Source: Massilia atriviolacea
GTDB lineage: Bacteria > Pseudomonadota > Gammaproteobacteria > Burkholderiales > Burkholderiaceae_D
DNA length: 64,000 nucleotides
Direction: 5' to 3'
Assembly (NCBI RefSeq): GCF_003953935.1
Contig: NZ_RXLQ01000015.1
Span: 93,743-157,742 of the forward strand
Below, in pieces: positions 19,001 through 28,802 of the stretch (position 1 is the first letter of the stretch; each line of letters begins with the position of its first letter). The translations under genes were made by a program, and so were the position numbers. The notes beneath the pieces are model-generated. The model saw nothing but the letters and a program-made list of their open reading frames with translations. It had not been told where the DNA came from and ran no database searches.

Positions 19001-20383
19001 TCAGAACGGCAGTTCGGCGTCGGGGCGCGCGGCCACGATCACGCGCCGGAACTCGGCCTGGATGCGGCGCAGCGCTTCCGGCGTTTCGGCTTCGAAGCGC
19101 ATCACCACCACCGGCGTGGTGTTGGACGAACGCGCCAGGCCGAAGCCGTCCGGGTATTCGACGCGCAGGCCGTCGATGTCGATGATGCGCTCCGAACCCG
19201 GGAAGGTCGCTTCGGTGCGCAGGCGCTCGATCAGGGCCACGTTCTCGCCTTCGGCCAGGTGCAGGTGCAGTTCGGGCGTGCTGTCGGACTGCGGCAGCGC
19301 GTTCATCATGGCCGACGGATCGCTCTCTCTGGTCAGCAGTTCGAGCAGGCGCGCACCGGAATACAGGCCGTCGTCGAAACCGTACCAGCGGTCCTTGAAG
19401 AAGATATGGCCGCTCATTTCGCCGCCCAGCGGTGCGCCGGTTTCGCGCAGCTTGGCCTTGACCAGCGAGTGGCCGGTCTTCCACATCAGCGGACGCCCGC
19501 CGTGCTTGCTGATCCACGGCGCCAGGTGGCGCGTGCATTTGACGTCGTACAGAATCTCGGCGCCCGGATTGCGCGACAGGACGTCGGCCGCGAACAGCAT
19601 CATCTGGCGGTCCGGATAAATGATCTGGCCATCCTTGGTCACCACGCCCAGGCGGTCGCCGTCGCCGTCGAAGGCGATGCCGATTTCGGCGTCGGTCTCC
19701 TGCAGGCAGCGGATCAGGTCCTGCAGGTTTTCAGGGTGCGCGGGATCGGGATGGTGGTTCGGGAAGGTGCCGTCCACGTCGCAGAACAATTCGATCACGT
19801 CGCAGCCCATGCCGCGATACAGGTCGCCGGCAAAGGCGCCGGCCACGCCGTTGCCGCAGTCGACCGCGATCTTCATCGGGCGTGCCAGCTTGACGTCGCC
19901 GATGATGCGCTCGAGGTAGGCGGCGCGGATGTCGTGGGTGCGGTAGGCGCCCGGCGTGGCGGCCGCCGGGCAGTCCTGCGCGGCGATGCTGTGGTACAGG
20001 GCCTGGATGGTCTCGCCGTGAATCGCTTCGCCGGCCAGCACCATTTTGAAGCCGTTGTAGTTGGGCGGGTTGTGGCTGCCCGTGACCATGATGCCCGAGG
20101 CCGCGCCCAGCACATTGGTGCCGAAGTAGACCATCGGCGTGGCGACCACGCCCAGATCGATCACGTCGGCGCCGGACGCCTGCAAGCCTTCGGCCAGCGC
20201 TTGCGCCAGTTCCGGACCGGACAGGCGGCCATCGCGGCCGATCACGACCGTGCGTTCGCCCTTGGCCAGCGCGGCGGTGCCGAAGGCCTGGCCGATCTGG
20301 CGCGCGATGCCGGCGTCGAGCGTGCTGCCGATGACGCCGCGAATGTCGTAGGCTTTGAAGATCGTCTTGGAAAGTGGAAGCAT
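19001..20383 (-). CDS. manB: Phosphomannomutase/phosphoglucomutase (AlgC/ManB type)
   Basis: Alpha-D-phosphohexomutase, 460 residues. The phosphoserine loop is VTGSHNPPNYNG (about residue 97), the metal loop is DGDGDRLGVV (about 232) and the sugar loop is GGEMSGHIFF (about 315). It interconverts mannose or glucose 1- and 6-phosphates and so supplies sugar nucleotides for LPS or exopolysaccharide. Symbol could equally be algC. Gene neighbours (waaC, waaA, rfb genes) support an envelope polysaccharide role. Confidence 0.93.
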   Translation of the reverse strand: MLPLSKTIFKAYDIRGVIGSTLDAGIARQIGQAFGTAALAKGERTVVIGRDGRLSGPELAQALAEGLQASGADVIDLGVVATPMVYFGTNVLGAASGIMVTGSHNPPNYNGFKMVLAGEAIHGETIQALYHSIAAQDCPAAATPGAYRTHDIRAAYLERIIGDVKLARPMKIAVDCGNGVAGAFAGDLYRGMGCDVIELFCDVDGTFPNHHPDPAHPENLQDLIRCLQETDAEIGIAFDGDGDRLGVVTKDGQIIYPDRQMMLFAADVLSRNPGAEILYDVKCTRHLAPWISKHGGRPLMWKTGHSLVKAKLRETGAPLGGEMSGHIFFKDRWYGFDDGLYSGARLLELLTRESDPSAMMNALPQSDSTPELHLHLAEGENVALIERLRTEATFPGSERIIDIDGLRVEYPDGFGLARSSNTTPVVVMRFEAETPEALRRIQAEFRRVIVAARPDAELPF

Positions 20384-20514
20384 GGAGTAGAAACCTTAGG
20401 AGAATCGCGGCGCGGCAAGATGCTGGCGGGAACCATGCGGGAACATGCGGTACCGGGCTTGCAAACAGTGCGTCGGGAGGGTGATGGGGGAACGCTTAAA
20501 CGAATGCCTGATAT

Positions 20515-20565
20515 TGTAGCGGCAAGCGGGGCCTTTGGGAATTGCCCGCCGATCCTGCCGCTACA
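20515..20565 (-). terminator. Stem-loop between hns and manB
   Basis: Ten-base perfect arms (20515-20524 and 20556-20565) with a further complementary GC patch inside the loop lie just after the hns stop on the minus strand. There is no T-run afterwards, so it is a possible attenuator or Rho-independent terminator of low strength. Confidence 0.4.
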
Positions 20566-20575
20566 TGAAAACCGA

Positions 20576-20887
20576 TTACACGCGCAGCTTGTCGATATCC
20601 TTGCCGCCTTCGACCCATTCTTTCACCCATTTCGGCTGGCGGCCGCGGCCGGTCCATTGTTGGGCTGCATTGTCCGGATGACGATAACGCACGGCGACGC
20701 TGCCGGTCTTGGCGCGGATACCCGTGCCGATCAGATCCTTTAGTGGCACACCGACGCTCTGGGCGATCGCCAGGATCTGTTCGCGGGCTTTGGCGACTTC
20801 CTGGTGTTCGCGCTTCTTCATTTCTTGCTTGATTTGATCCTGCAGGTTGCGCAGGTCACCAACGGACATATTTGACAGATCCATCAT
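20576..20887 (-). CDS. H-NS family histone-like nucleoid-structuring protein
   Basis: A 103-residue DNA-binding protein. The N-terminal half is a charged helix (RNLQDQIKQEMKKREHQEV) for dimerisation; the C-terminal domain has the minor-groove core in WTGRGRQPKWVKEWVE. Family members silence A/T-rich and horizontally acquired DNA. Two ATGs at 20887 and 20884 follow AAGGAA; either may start it. It sits in the middle of the polysaccharide genes, which are frequent H-NS targets, though no regulation can be read from sequence. Confidence 0.92.
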   Translation of the reverse strand: MMDLSNMSVGDLRNLQDQIKQEMKKREHQEVAKAREQILAIAQSVGVPLKDLIGTGIRAKTGSVAVRYRHPDNAAQQWTGRGRQPKWVKEWVEGGKDIDKLRV

Positions 20888-20965
20888 CGTTCCTTCAAAG
20901 TGGGTTGAAACAGATTAAGTGAAATCTCACCAATTGTCGCAATATACTACATCCGCGTATTATTG

Positions 20966-22060
20966 CTAGTCCTTCTTGCGAAGAATGAGCCAGCGAGGTG
21001 ACTTAAATCGAACAATACGCGCATACAGCCACACATAACTGACCACGAACAATAAACAGAAGAAAATCAATACCCCGGTATCTTTCCAGAACACCGTGGC
21101 CGGGATTACCGCCATCAGGGAAAACATCCACAGGTAGGGCGATGTTAGCGAATTACGCCGCATCAGGGCGCGCGCTTCTTTGCGCCCCACCGCCCATTGC
21201 ACAATGCGCCGGAAAATCAGGCTGTGCAGGTGTATTCCGTCCGGCATTGCGGGGGATTTGCCGCGCAAGAACATGCGGCGATAGGCCGAGAAAATCGTTT
21301 CGAAAGCCGGATATATCAGCAGCAGAGCCGCGTACCAGGTCGACACTTCGGGGTTGCGCATTACCAGCAGCAGCGCCAGCTCGCCCAGCATGAAGCCGAT
21401 AAAATACGCCCCGCCGTCGCCCAGGAATATCAGGCCGACCGGATAATTCCAGATCAGGAAACCGGCGGTGGCGCCCGCCACCATCAGCGCCGCCACCAGC
21501 ACGAACACATCGCCCACCTGCCACGCCACATAGCCGAGCGAGATAAGCATACAAATGGTTACCACGCTGGCCAGACCATTAAATCCGTCGATGATATTAA
21601 TCGCATTGGCGATCCCCGCCACTGCCAGCACAGTCAGGGGAACCGCCACCCAGATATACATGATGCGCCATGAACTGAACGGAAAATCAATGCGGTCGAG
21701 TTTGGCGTCGAGCAGGAAATAGCCGAGCAAGGCGGCCGCCATCGTCAATATCAGGCGGCGCAGCGCGCTGACATTGCCGGTATAGTCTTCCACGATCCCG
21801 CCGACAAAGGCCACGCCCGCGCACAGCATCAGCGAGAGCAGCCAGCCGGCCATGGGCGGCACGCGCCAGATCGAAATGAGGGCGCTGATCACGACCGCCA
21901 TGAAAATCGGCAGCCCGCCGATACGCGCCACGGTATGCGAATGGACTTTTTGAACGCCGAAGAAATCGGCATCGAGCGCGGGACCATGCAGCCTGGCCTG
22001 CTTGATTACAAGCAGGGTCAGCAAGGCGGAAGCGACGAAACTCACGAGAAATGAAAACAT
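20966..22060 (-). CDS. Undecaprenyl-phosphate sugar-phosphate transferase (WecA/MraY family)
   Basis: Polytopic inner-membrane GT4 enzyme, 364 residues with about ten hydrophobic segments, that starts a lipid-linked glycan by moving a sugar-1-phosphate to undecaprenyl phosphate. Diagnostic pieces are HSHTVARIGGLPIF, NIIDGFNGLA and FLGDGGAYFIGF. WecA (GlcNAc) is more likely than MraY because it is outside a cell wall cluster and next to rfbD/rfbC. Exact sugar is not decidable here. Confidence 0.88.
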   Translation of the reverse strand: MFSFLVSFVASALLTLLVIKQARLHGPALDADFFGVQKVHSHTVARIGGLPIFMAVVISALISIWRVPPMAGWLLSLMLCAGVAFVGGIVEDYTGNVSALRRLILTMAAALLGYFLLDAKLDRIDFPFSSWRIMYIWVAVPLTVLAVAGIANAINIIDGFNGLASVVTICMLISLGYVAWQVGDVFVLVAALMVAGATAGFLIWNYPVGLIFLGDGGAYFIGFMLGELALLLVMRNPEVSTWYAALLLIYPAFETIFSAYRRMFLRGKSPAMPDGIHLHSLIFRRIVQWAVGRKEARALMRRNSLTSPYLWMFSLMAVIPATVFWKDTGVLIFFCLLFVVSYVWLYARIVRFKSPRWLILRKKD

Positions 22061-22240
22061 TATTATTTATATATGCAAAAACGCGGGCAGGCTCGTGCCC
22101 TACCCGGCGGACCAACGCATGCGGTACATGTTGCCGTCGCCATGATCTGGTATGAAGGTAATCCATGATTGTACCGGATTACCCGCCCCTGAAATGCGCC
22201 GGGAGGGGGGCCAGCGGCCGGCGATAAGCAGGTTTTATGC

Positions 22241-22262
22241 AAAAAAGAGCGCCATCGGCGCC
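22241..22262 (-). terminator. Likely intrinsic terminator after rfbD
   Basis: On the minus strand a short GC stem (GCGCC/GGCGC, three-base loop) is followed by a run of T (A-run 22241-22246 on the plus strand), just past the rfbD stop. The stem is only five pairs, but location and T-run fit. The remaining 22061-22240 holds no gene. Confidence 0.5.
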
Positions 22263-22279
22263 TGTTGCGGCCCTTTTGC

Positions 22280-23170
22280 TTATTCTTGCGCAATACCGCC
22301 AGGTATGGGCGCCGACGCCAGGCAAGCGGCCAGTGCCGCGCGCCAGTCCGGCAAGGGGCCGCACAGCGCCATCAATCGACGGCAATCGAGGCTGGAATTG
22401 GCCGGCCGGAGCGCCCTGGCGCCGTACTCGGCGGCGGTGATCGGAATCACCTCGCAGGCCAGGCCGGCGGCGCTGAAAATCGCCTCGGCAAAGCCGGCCC
22501 AGCTGGTCCGGCCCTGGCTCGCCAGGTGGTACAGGCCGCCATGCCGCTCCCACCACGGGGCGCCGCCGGCCAGCGCCAGGCCCGCCAGGTGCGCGCTGGT
22601 ATCGGCCAGGGTGCGGCTCCAGGTCGGTGCGCCATGCTGGTCCGCAACGATGCGCAGTTGCGCGCGCTCGCGTCCGAGGCGCAGCATGGTCAGCAGAAAG
22701 TTATTGCCGCGCATGCCATACACCCAGCTGGTGCGCAGGATCAGATGCCGGATACCGGCGGCGGCGATGGCCTGCTCGCCGGCAAGCTTGCTCTGCCCAT
22801 AGACGCTCAGCGGCGCGGGCCTGTCGGTTTCGGCATACGCGCCCGCAACGCTGCCGTCGAACACGTAATCGGTGGAGTAATGCAGCAGCGCCGCGCCGAG
22901 CCGGGCGGCCTCCTGGGCCATCAGGGCGGGCGCGTCGGCGTTGACGCGCATCGCCAGCGCGCGCTCGTCCTCGGCCCGGTCCACCGCCGTGTAGGCGGCC
23001 GCATTGACGATCAGGCCGGGCCGCACGCGGCGCAACACGGCGCGCAACTGGTCGAGGTCGGCCAGGTCGCAGTCGGCACGCGCGGGCGCTGTCACCTGGC
23101 CCAGGGCGCGCAGGCCGCGCGCCAGTTCATGCCCGAGCTGGCCGTTGGCGCCGGTCAGCAGGATGTTCAT
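22280..23170 (-). CDS. rfbD: dTDP-4-dehydrorhamnose reductase
   Basis: Last step of dTDP-L-rhamnose synthesis. A 296-residue short-chain dehydrogenase-type protein with the nucleotide motif LLTGANGQLGHEL at the N-terminus, the STDYVFDG segment and the catalytic Tyr/Lys in VYGQSKLAGE. The ATG at 23170 overlaps the rfbC stop by four bases. The rfbA and rfbB partners are not in this window. Confidence 0.94.
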   Translation of the reverse strand: MNILLTGANGQLGHELARGLRALGQVTAPARADCDLADLDQLRAVLRRVRPGLIVNAAAYTAVDRAEDERALAMRVNADAPALMAQEAARLGAALLHYSTDYVFDGSVAGAYAETDRPAPLSVYGQSKLAGEQAIAAAGIRHLILRTSWVYGMRGNNFLLTMLRLGRERAQLRIVADQHGAPTWSRTLADTSAHLAGLALAGGAPWWERHGGLYHLASQGRTSWAGFAEAIFSAAGLACEVIPITAAEYGARALRPANSSLDCRRLMALCGPLPDWRAALAACLASAPIPGGIAQE

Positions 23171-23712
23171 GGAAAAACATCCGACTGCGCCAGCAGCGCA
23201 CCCTTGCTGTCTTTACCCGAGAGCATCGGCACGCCGGACAAAGGCCATTCGATGCCGATATCCGGATCATTCCATAAAATCACCCGTTCCAGCTCCGGCG
23301 CCCAATAATCGGTGGTCTTGTACTGGACTTCGGCGCTATCGCTGGTGACCATGAAACCGTGCGCAAAGCCGGGCGGCACCCACAGCTGACGCTGGTTTTC
23401 GGCCGATAAATCCAATCCGATCCAGCGCCCGAAAAAGGCCGACGATTTGCGCAAATCGACCACCACGTCGTACACCGAACCGGCGCTCACACGCACCAGT
23501 TTTCCCTGCGGCTGGCTGATCTGATAATGCAGTCCGCGCAACACGTTCCTGGCGGATTTGGAATGGTTATCCTGGACAAAATGGACCGATACCCCGGTCA
23601 GCTGCTCGAATTTTCGCTCGTTAAAACTTTCAAAGAAAAAACCCCGGTCGTCGCCGAATACGCGCGGCTCCAGGATCAGCACTTCGGGGATGGCGGTGGG
23701 CGTGACTTTCAT
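23167..23712 (-). CDS. rfbC: dTDP-4-dehydrorhamnose 3,5-epimerase
   Basis: Cupin epimerase of the dTDP-rhamnose pathway, 181 residues. The catalytic His is in VLRGLHYQ, and WVPPGFAHGF and the conserved VYDVVVDLR are present. It is first in the minus-strand polysaccharide block and overlaps rfbD by ATGA. Upstream lies a 230-base divergent region shared with apaH. Confidence 0.95.
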   Translation of the reverse strand: MKVTPTAIPEVLILEPRVFGDDRGFFFESFNERKFEQLTGVSVHFVQDNHSKSARNVLRGLHYQISQPQGKLVRVSAGSVYDVVVDLRKSSAFFGRWIGLDLSAENQRQLWVPPGFAHGFMVTSDSAEVQYKTTDYWAPELERVILWNDPDIGIEWPLSGVPMLSGKDSKGALLAQSDVFP

Positions 23713-23945
23713 CAGAAAATCCTATCATTTGAAATAGCAGCAAATACTGCCGGCAAGCATTAACTCTGATCGGCAGGGCCGGCGCGCGCGGGCGATCGGC
23801 GCGGGGGCGCGGACACCGGGCACAGTCCGGATAGCGCGGCGCCGGATAAACCGGCAGCACTGCCGACAAAAATCATTTACTATCCGCGCAAGCCGGAAAT
23901 TGGAAACTCCGATTTTATGTGAAACCCGCCAGGACTGGAATTGAA

Positions 23946-24791
23946 TTGTTAAGAACCTATGTGATCGGCGATCTGCAAGGATGTGCCCGCGAAACCGCCG
24001 CCCTGCTCGACCGTATCGATGACGATGCGGGCGGCCGCGCGCGCGTGCTGTTCGTCGGGGATTTGATCAACCGCGGCCCGGACTCGCTCGAGGCCCTGCG
24101 CCGGGTGGCGGCGCTGGCCGATGGCGGCGGCGGCGACGCCCTGCTCGGCAACCACGACCTGCACCTGCTGGCGGTGGCGGTGGGCGCGCAGAAGATGGCC
24201 AGGTCCGACACGCTCGACGCCATCCTCGCCGCGCCCGGGCGCGATAAGCTGATCGACTGGCTGCGCCATCGCCCGCTGGCGATGATGGCCGAAGGCCACC
24301 TGCTGGTGCACGCCGGCGTGGCGCCGCAGTGGGATGCGGCGCAGGCCATGGCGCTGGCAGCGGAAGTCGAAGCGGTGCTGCGCGGGCCGGGCTGGATCGA
24401 TTTTTTGCGCCAGATGTACGGCAACGAGCCGGCGCGCTGGGACGACAAGCTGACCGGCATCGCGCGCCTGCGCTGCATCGTCAACGCCTTTACGCGCATG
24501 CGCCTGTGCGCGCCCGACGGCACCATGGACTTCAAGGAAAAGGAAAGCGCGGGCGCGCCGCCCGGATCGGACCTGCTGCCCTGGTTCGACCTGCCGGGCC
24601 GCCGCAGCGCCGGCACCACCGTGGTGTTCGGCCACTGGTCGGCCCTGGGCCTGCTGCTGCGCGAGGACGTGGTCGGCCTGGACAGCGGTTGCGTATGGGG
24701 CGGCAAACTGAGCGCGCTGTGCCTGAACGACCGCAGCCTGCTGCAGGTCGACTGCCCCGAGTACAAGGCACCCGGCAAGCCGCAAGTCTAG
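23946..24791 (+). CDS. apaH: Bis(5'-nucleosyl)-tetraphosphatase, symmetrical
   Basis: Hydrolyses Ap4A to two ADP. The metallophosphatase motifs are clear: YVIGDLQGC, FVGDLINRGPD and LLGNHDLHLL, with VFGHWSALG near the end. TTG at 23946 gives a start five residues from TYVIGD as in other ApaH proteins, and AGGA is upstream; a GTG at 23919 in the same frame is the alternative and would add nine residues. The stop overlaps the stop of the convergent acyltransferase gene in a shared CTAG. Confidence 0.93.
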   Translation: MLRTYVIGDLQGCARETAALLDRIDDDAGGRARVLFVGDLINRGPDSLEALRRVAALADGGGGDALLGNHDLHLLAVAVGAQKMARSDTLDAILAAPGRDKLIDWLRHRPLAMMAEGHLLVHAGVAPQWDAAQAMALAAEVEAVLRGPGWIDFLRQMYGNEPARWDDKLTGIARLRCIVNAFTRMRLCAPDGTMDFKEKESAGAPPGSDLLPWFDLPGRRSAGTTVVFGHWSALGLLLREDVVGLDSGCVWGGKLSALCLNDRSLLQVDCPEYKAPGKPQV

Positions 24792-25537
24792 CGGCCGACG
24801 ATTTCCTGGGACAGCATCGCGCCCACCGAGGCATGGGCGGCGGCGCACACGTCGCGCCGATGCGCGCCGGCGGCATTAATCGGCTGGGAACACACCACTC
24901 GCGCGAATATGGGGGGGCCGGACAGGATCGTTACCATGCTCTGGGCGAAGGTCATCTCGCCGATGAATTCGATGGATGGGTGCAGCGATTGATGTGTGCC
25001 GTCCATATAGCACAGCGCATACGGCTGCACCATCACGCCGGCATCGACCGCCGCTTCGAACAGGTTGGCGTGGAAGGGCAGCAGGCCGCCCTGCGAACCG
25101 GTGGTCCCTTCCGGGAAGAAGGCGACCCGCTCGCCCTGCTGCAGCTTGAGCACCAGCCCCTTGAAAATCTGGCGCAGGTCGCGCCGGTTGCCGCGCGCGA
25201 GGAACACCGTGCCGCCCTTGTCGGCCAGCCAGCCGAGCAGCGGCCACTCGCGGATCTCGGACTTGGCCACAAAGCGGCACGGGTACAGCGCGTTGATGAC
25301 AAAAATATCGAGCCACGAGACGTGGTTGGCCACCACCATCGCGTGCGCCAGCGCGGGCGCGCCGGCCGGCGGCTCCACGGTCACGCCGCAGATCTTCACC
25401 AGCCGCCGCGACCAGCCCTGCACCACGCGGTCGCGCAGCCTGTGGCTGGCCCACGGGAACACGAATGCGCACGCGGACAAGCCGGTCAACAGGTGGAGAA
25501 ACACGCGGCACAGCCGGAAATAGAGCTTGATCTTCAA
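24788..25537 (-). CDS. Lysophospholipid acyltransferase family protein
   Basis: A second PlsC-type acyltransferase, 249 residues. A hydrophobic N-terminus (LHLLTGLSACAFVFPW) is followed by NHVSWLDIF (HX4D motif), then RGNRRD and FFPEGTTGSQGG. It could act as lysophosphatidate acyltransferase or acylate another lipid such as an ornithine or LPS precursor. The gene ends in the CTAG shared with apaH and starts 57 bases after pyrC', in the same direction. Confidence 0.88.
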   Translation of the reverse strand: MKIKLYFRLCRVFLHLLTGLSACAFVFPWASHRLRDRVVQGWSRRLVKICGVTVEPPAGAPALAHAMVVANHVSWLDIFVINALYPCRFVAKSEIREWPLLGWLADKGGTVFLARGNRRDLRQIFKGLVLKLQQGERVAFFPEGTTGSQGGLLPFHANLFEAAVDAGVMVQPYALCYMDGTHQSLHPSIEFIGEMTFAQSMVTILSGPPIFARVVCSQPINAAGAHRRDVCAAAHASVGAMLSQEIVGR

Positions 25538-25594
25538 ATGACACCAAAGGAACGGGGGAAGCCGGCGCGCGCACAGCGCGCGCCACCGACCATC

Positions 25595-26911
25595 TTAACG
25601 CTGAAACGCGATGCGTCCGCCCACGATGGTTGCCTTGACCTGGCCTGCCAGCTCGTAGCCGAGGAACGGCGTGTGCTTGCCCTGGCTGGCCAGCGCCGAC
25701 GCCTCGACCGTCCAGCGCGCGGCCGGATCGAATACCACCACGTCGGCGCAAGCGCCAGGCGCCAGCTGGCCCGCTTTCAGGCCGGCGATGCGCGCCGCGT
25801 CGACGGTGATCTTGGCGATGGCGCGCGCCAGCGGCGTGGCCGAACCGGCAGCGGCATGCTGCATGCCGGCGTAATCGTCGGCCCACTTGATCGCCAGCGA
25901 CAACAGCAGTTCCAGCCCGGTGGCGCCGGGCGAGGCTTCGCCGAAGGGCAGCAGCTTCTCGTCGTCGTCGACCGGGGTGTGGTCCGAGCAGATCGCGTCG
26001 ATGGTGCCGTCGTACAGGCCGGCGCGGATCGCATCGCGGTCGCGCTGGCTGCGGAACGGCGGCGTGACGCGCGCGTTCGAATCGAAAAAGCCGATGTCGG
26101 CGTCGGTCATGTGCACATGGTGCACCGCCACGTCGCAGGTGACCGGCAAGCCTTCCTTCTTGGCCGCCTTGACCAGCTCCAGGCCGGCGGCGGACGACAT
26201 GCGGCACAGGTGCACGCGCGCGCCGGTGGCGCGCGCCAGTTCGAACACGGTGTGCAGGGCGATCGTCTCGGACATGACCGGCACCCCGGCCAGGCCCAGG
26301 CGCGAGGCCAGCGGCCCGCTGTGGGCAATGCCGCCGCGCCCGATGTGCGCATCCTGCGGACGCACCCACACGGTAAAGCCGAAGGTTTTCGCGTACTGCA
26401 TGGCGCGCAGCAGGACGGTGGTGTCTTCGATCACTTCCTCGGCCTGCGAAAAGCCGATGCAGCCCGCTTCCGTCAGCTCCATCATCTCGGTCAGCGACTT
26501 GCCCTTCAGGCCCATGGTCAGCGCGCCCAGCGGATGCACATTGGCCTGCTGCAGCTTGTTGGCGCGGTGCTTGAGCATTTCGACCAGGCCCGGTTCGTCC
26601 AGTACCGGGTCGGTGTCGGGCGGACAAATCAGGCTGGTCACGCCGCCCTGCATCGCCGCCTGCATCTCGGACTTGAGGGTGGCCTTGTATTCGTAGCCCG
26701 GCTCGCGCAGGCGCGCCGACAGGTCGACCAGGCCGGGAGCGACCACCAGGCCGGTGGCGTCGATGCTGCCGCCGGCGTTGAAACCGGCCGGCGCCGTGCC
26801 GATGGAGGCGACCTTGCCGTCCACGATGTACAGATCGGTGACGGCGTCGATGCCGTTGGCCGGGTCGATCAGGCGCCCGTTCTTGATATGAAGATGCTTG
26901 TTCACGTTCAC
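25595..26911 (-). CDS. pyrC: Dihydroorotase-like protein, probably the inactive PyrC' type
   Basis: A 438-residue amidohydrolase-fold protein of the class I dihydroorotase family. Active enzymes have an HxH pair in DLHVHLREPG; here it reads [11 protein letters not shown], so both metal His are gone. The later metal region reads HLCRMSS rather than HxCHxS. A SDHTP motif is still present. Pseudomonas has such a PyrC' that is needed to hold active PyrB but has no dihydroorotase activity, and the gene order pyrR-pyrB-pyrC' is the same. So it probably serves as a structural partner of aspartate transcarbamoylase. GTG start at 26911 overlaps the pyrB stop (GTGA). Confidence 0.88.
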   Translation of the reverse strand: MNVNKHLHIKNGRLIDPANGIDAVTDLYIVDGKVASIGTAPAGFNAGGSIDATGLVVAPGLVDLSARLREPGYEYKATLKSEMQAAMQGGVTSLICPPDTDPVLDEPGLVEMLKHRANKLQQANVHPLGALTMGLKGKSLTEMMELTEAGCIGFSQAEEVIEDTTVLLRAMQYAKTFGFTVWVRPQDAHIGRGGIAHSGPLASRLGLAGVPVMSETIALHTVFELARATGARVHLCRMSSAAGLELVKAAKKEGLPVTCDVAVHHVHMTDADIGFFDSNARVTPPFRSQRDRDAIRAGLYDGTIDAICSDHTPVDDDEKLLPFGEASPGATGLELLLSLAIKWADDYAGMQHAAAGSATPLARAIAKITVDAARIAGLKAGQLAPGACADVVVFDPAARWTVEASALASQGKHTPFLGYELAGQVKATIVGGRIAFQR

Positions 26912-27873
26912 CCTTGCGCTCCTGCCAGAATACTCATTACCGCCATGCGTACCGCGATCCCGAATGTCACCTGCGGCAAAATCACCGCCTGCGTGCCGTC
27001 GGCCACGGCCGAATCGATTTCCACGCCACGGTTCATCGGGCCCGGATGCATGACGATCGCATCGGGCCGGGCCAGCGCCAGGCGCTCCGGGGTCAGGCCG
27101 TAACTCTTGAAATACTCCTGCGCCGAGGGCAGCAAGGCGCCGCTCATGCGCTCGTTCTGCAGGCGCAGCATGATGATGACGTCGACGTCCTTCAAGCCTT
27201 CGTCCATGTTGGTGAAGACGCGCACGCCCATCTGTTCCAGTCCGCCCGGCAGCAGCGTGTGCGGGCCGATGGCGCGCACTTCCGGCACGCCCAGGGTGGT
27301 CAGCGCGTGGATGTCGGAACGCGCCACCCGGCTGTGCAGGATGTCGCCGACGATCGCCACGCGCAGCTTGGTGAAGTCCTTCTTGTAGTGGCGGATGGTG
27401 TACATGTCGAGCAGGCCCTGGGTCGGGTGCGCGTGGCGGCCGTCGCCCGCGTTGACCACGTGGACGTGCGACTGCCTGGTGTCGATCAGGTGCTTGGCGA
27501 TCAGGTAGGGCGCGCCCGACTGCGAATGGCGCACCACGAACATGTCGGCGTGCATGGCCGACAGGTTGTCGATGGTGTCGAGCAGCGACTCGCCCTTGCT
27601 GGCCGAGGAAGCCTGGATGTTCAGGTTGATCACGTCGGCCGAGAGGCGCTTGGAGGCGATCTCGAAGGTGGTGCGGGTGCGCGTGGAGTTTTCGAAGAAG
27701 AGGTTGAACACGCTCTTGCCGCGCATGAGCGGCACCTTCTTGACTTCGCGGTCCGAGATGCCGACGAAGCTCGACGCGGTGTCGAGGATATGATTGACGA
27801 TAGCCTTCGGCAGCCCTTCGATGCTTAACAGGTGCTGCAGTTCGCCATTTTTATTCAGTTGCGGATTAAGCAT
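26908..27873 (-). CDS. pyrB: Aspartate carbamoyltransferase catalytic subunit
   Basis: Forms carbamoyl-aspartate in pyrimidine synthesis. The 321-residue protein has the carbamoyl-phosphate motif [23 protein letters not shown] and [11 protein letters not shown]. It overlaps pyrR by eight bases and pyrC' by four, so all three are made together. PyrB of this type usually works as a dodecamer with PyrC'. Confidence 0.97.
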   Translation of the reverse strand: MLNPQLNKNGELQHLLSIEGLPKAIVNHILDTASSFVGISDREVKKVPLMRGKSVFNLFFENSTRTRTTFEIASKRLSADVINLNIQASSASKGESLLDTIDNLSAMHADMFVVRHSQSGAPYLIAKHLIDTRQSHVHVVNAGDGRHAHPTQGLLDMYTIRHYKKDFTKLRVAIVGDILHSRVARSDIHALTTLGVPEVRAIGPHTLLPGGLEQMGVRVFTNMDEGLKDVDVIIMLRLQNERMSGALLPSAQEYFKSYGLTPERLALARPDAIVMHPGPMNRGVEIDSAVADGTQAVILPQVTFGIAVRMAVMSILAGAQG

Positions 27874-28384
27874 GGTCTTCTTCTATGGTGAGCGAAAATT
27901 GCCCGTCGCCGGCACGCGCCAGCACAAGCGACTGATTGGCGTCCAGCGCGACCGAGGTGGCGACGAAATCGGCCGCCACCGGCAGTTCGCGTCCGCCGCG
28001 GTCGGCCAGCGCCGCCAGCATGATGCGCGCCGGACGGCCATAATCGAACAGCACGTTGATCGCCGCGCGCGTGGTGCGCCCGGTGTACAGCACATCGTCC
28101 ACCAGCACGATGTGGGCGCGGTCGACGTTGAACAGGATGTGGGTCGGCTTGACGTCCGGATGCAGGCCCTTTTTGGCGAAGTCGTCGCGGTAGAACGAGA
28201 CGTCGATGAAGCCCAGGCGGTCCTTGAGGCCCAGGTCCGCCGCGAGGCGTTCGGCCAGCCAGGCGCCGCCCGAATGGATGCCGATGATGGCCGCGTCCTG
28301 CACTGCGTGCAAGCCGTCCTTCACCTGGCCGAGCAGCGTCTGGTACAGCGCCTCGGCGTCGAACTGCTTAGTTGTTGTTGGCAT
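27866..28384 (-). CDS. pyrR: PyrR bifunctional regulator/uracil phosphoribosyltransferase
   Basis: A 172-residue PyrR-type protein with the PRPP loop [15 protein letters not shown]. In Bacillus PyrR binds pyr mRNA to attenuate the operon; in Gram-negative relatives the role is less clear and uracil phosphoribosyltransferase activity may be weak. ATG at 28384 is preferred; a TTG at 28393 would add three residues. It overlaps the ruvX 3' end by 17 bases. Confidence 0.92.
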   Translation of the reverse strand: MPTTTKQFDAEALYQTLLGQVKDGLHAVQDAAIIGIHSGGAWLAERLAADLGLKDRLGFIDVSFYRDDFAKKGLHPDVKPTHILFNVDRAHIVLVDDVLYTGRTTRAAINVLFDYGRPARIMLAALADRGGRELPVAADFVATSVALDANQSLVLARAGDGQFSLTIEEDHA

Positions 28385-28802
28385 GGTCGTCAAAGTATTG
28401 TTGCAAAATGATGGACGCGGCCTGGTCGTCGACGATCTGGCCGCGTTTGGCGTGGATCACGGCCGACGAATAGCGTTCGTCGACCAGCGTGACCGGCAGG
28501 TTGAAGCGGCCGTGCAGTTGATTGGCGAAGCGGCGGCAGCGCAGGGTCATCTCGTGTTCGGTGCCGTCCGGATGGCGCGGTTCGCCCACCACCAGGCGGG
28601 CCGGCGACCAGGCGGCGATCAGCTCGCCGATCTGCTTGAAGCGGGCCGCGTTGTCGATGGCCTTGACCACCGCGAGCGGCTGCGCCTGGCCGGTCAGGGT
28701 ATTGCCCATGGCGATGCCGATGCGCTTGATGCCAAAATCGAAGCCGAGTACGAGTTCAATCACCGCTTCAGCCACGCGCGCGGTCCTTGCAGTGCCGCTC
28801 AC
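28368..28802 (-). CDS. ruvX: Holliday junction resolvase-like RuvX (YqgF)
   Basis: A 144-residue RNase H-fold nuclease linked to 16S rRNA processing and Holliday junction resolution. The acidic start motif is GFDFGIKRIGIAMG, VGEPRHPDG in the middle and LVDERYSS near residue 113. GTG at 28802 overlaps the yqgE stop by four bases (GTGA); a second GTG at 28763 would start closer to the core domain. The yqgE-ruvX-pyrR-pyrB order is also found in Pseudomonas. Confidence 0.93.
   Translation of the reverse strand: MSGTARTARVAEAVIELVLGFDFGIKRIGIAMGNTLTGQAQPLAVVKAIDNAARFKQIGELIAAWSPARLVVGEPRHPDGTEHEMTLRCRRFANQLHGRFNLPVTLVDERYSSAVIHAKRGQIVDDQAASIILQQYFDDHANNN

Noticed and set aside
20384..20575. Small gene between manB and hns
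   Set aside because: Only short frames without ribosome sites; a hairpin explains part of the structure.
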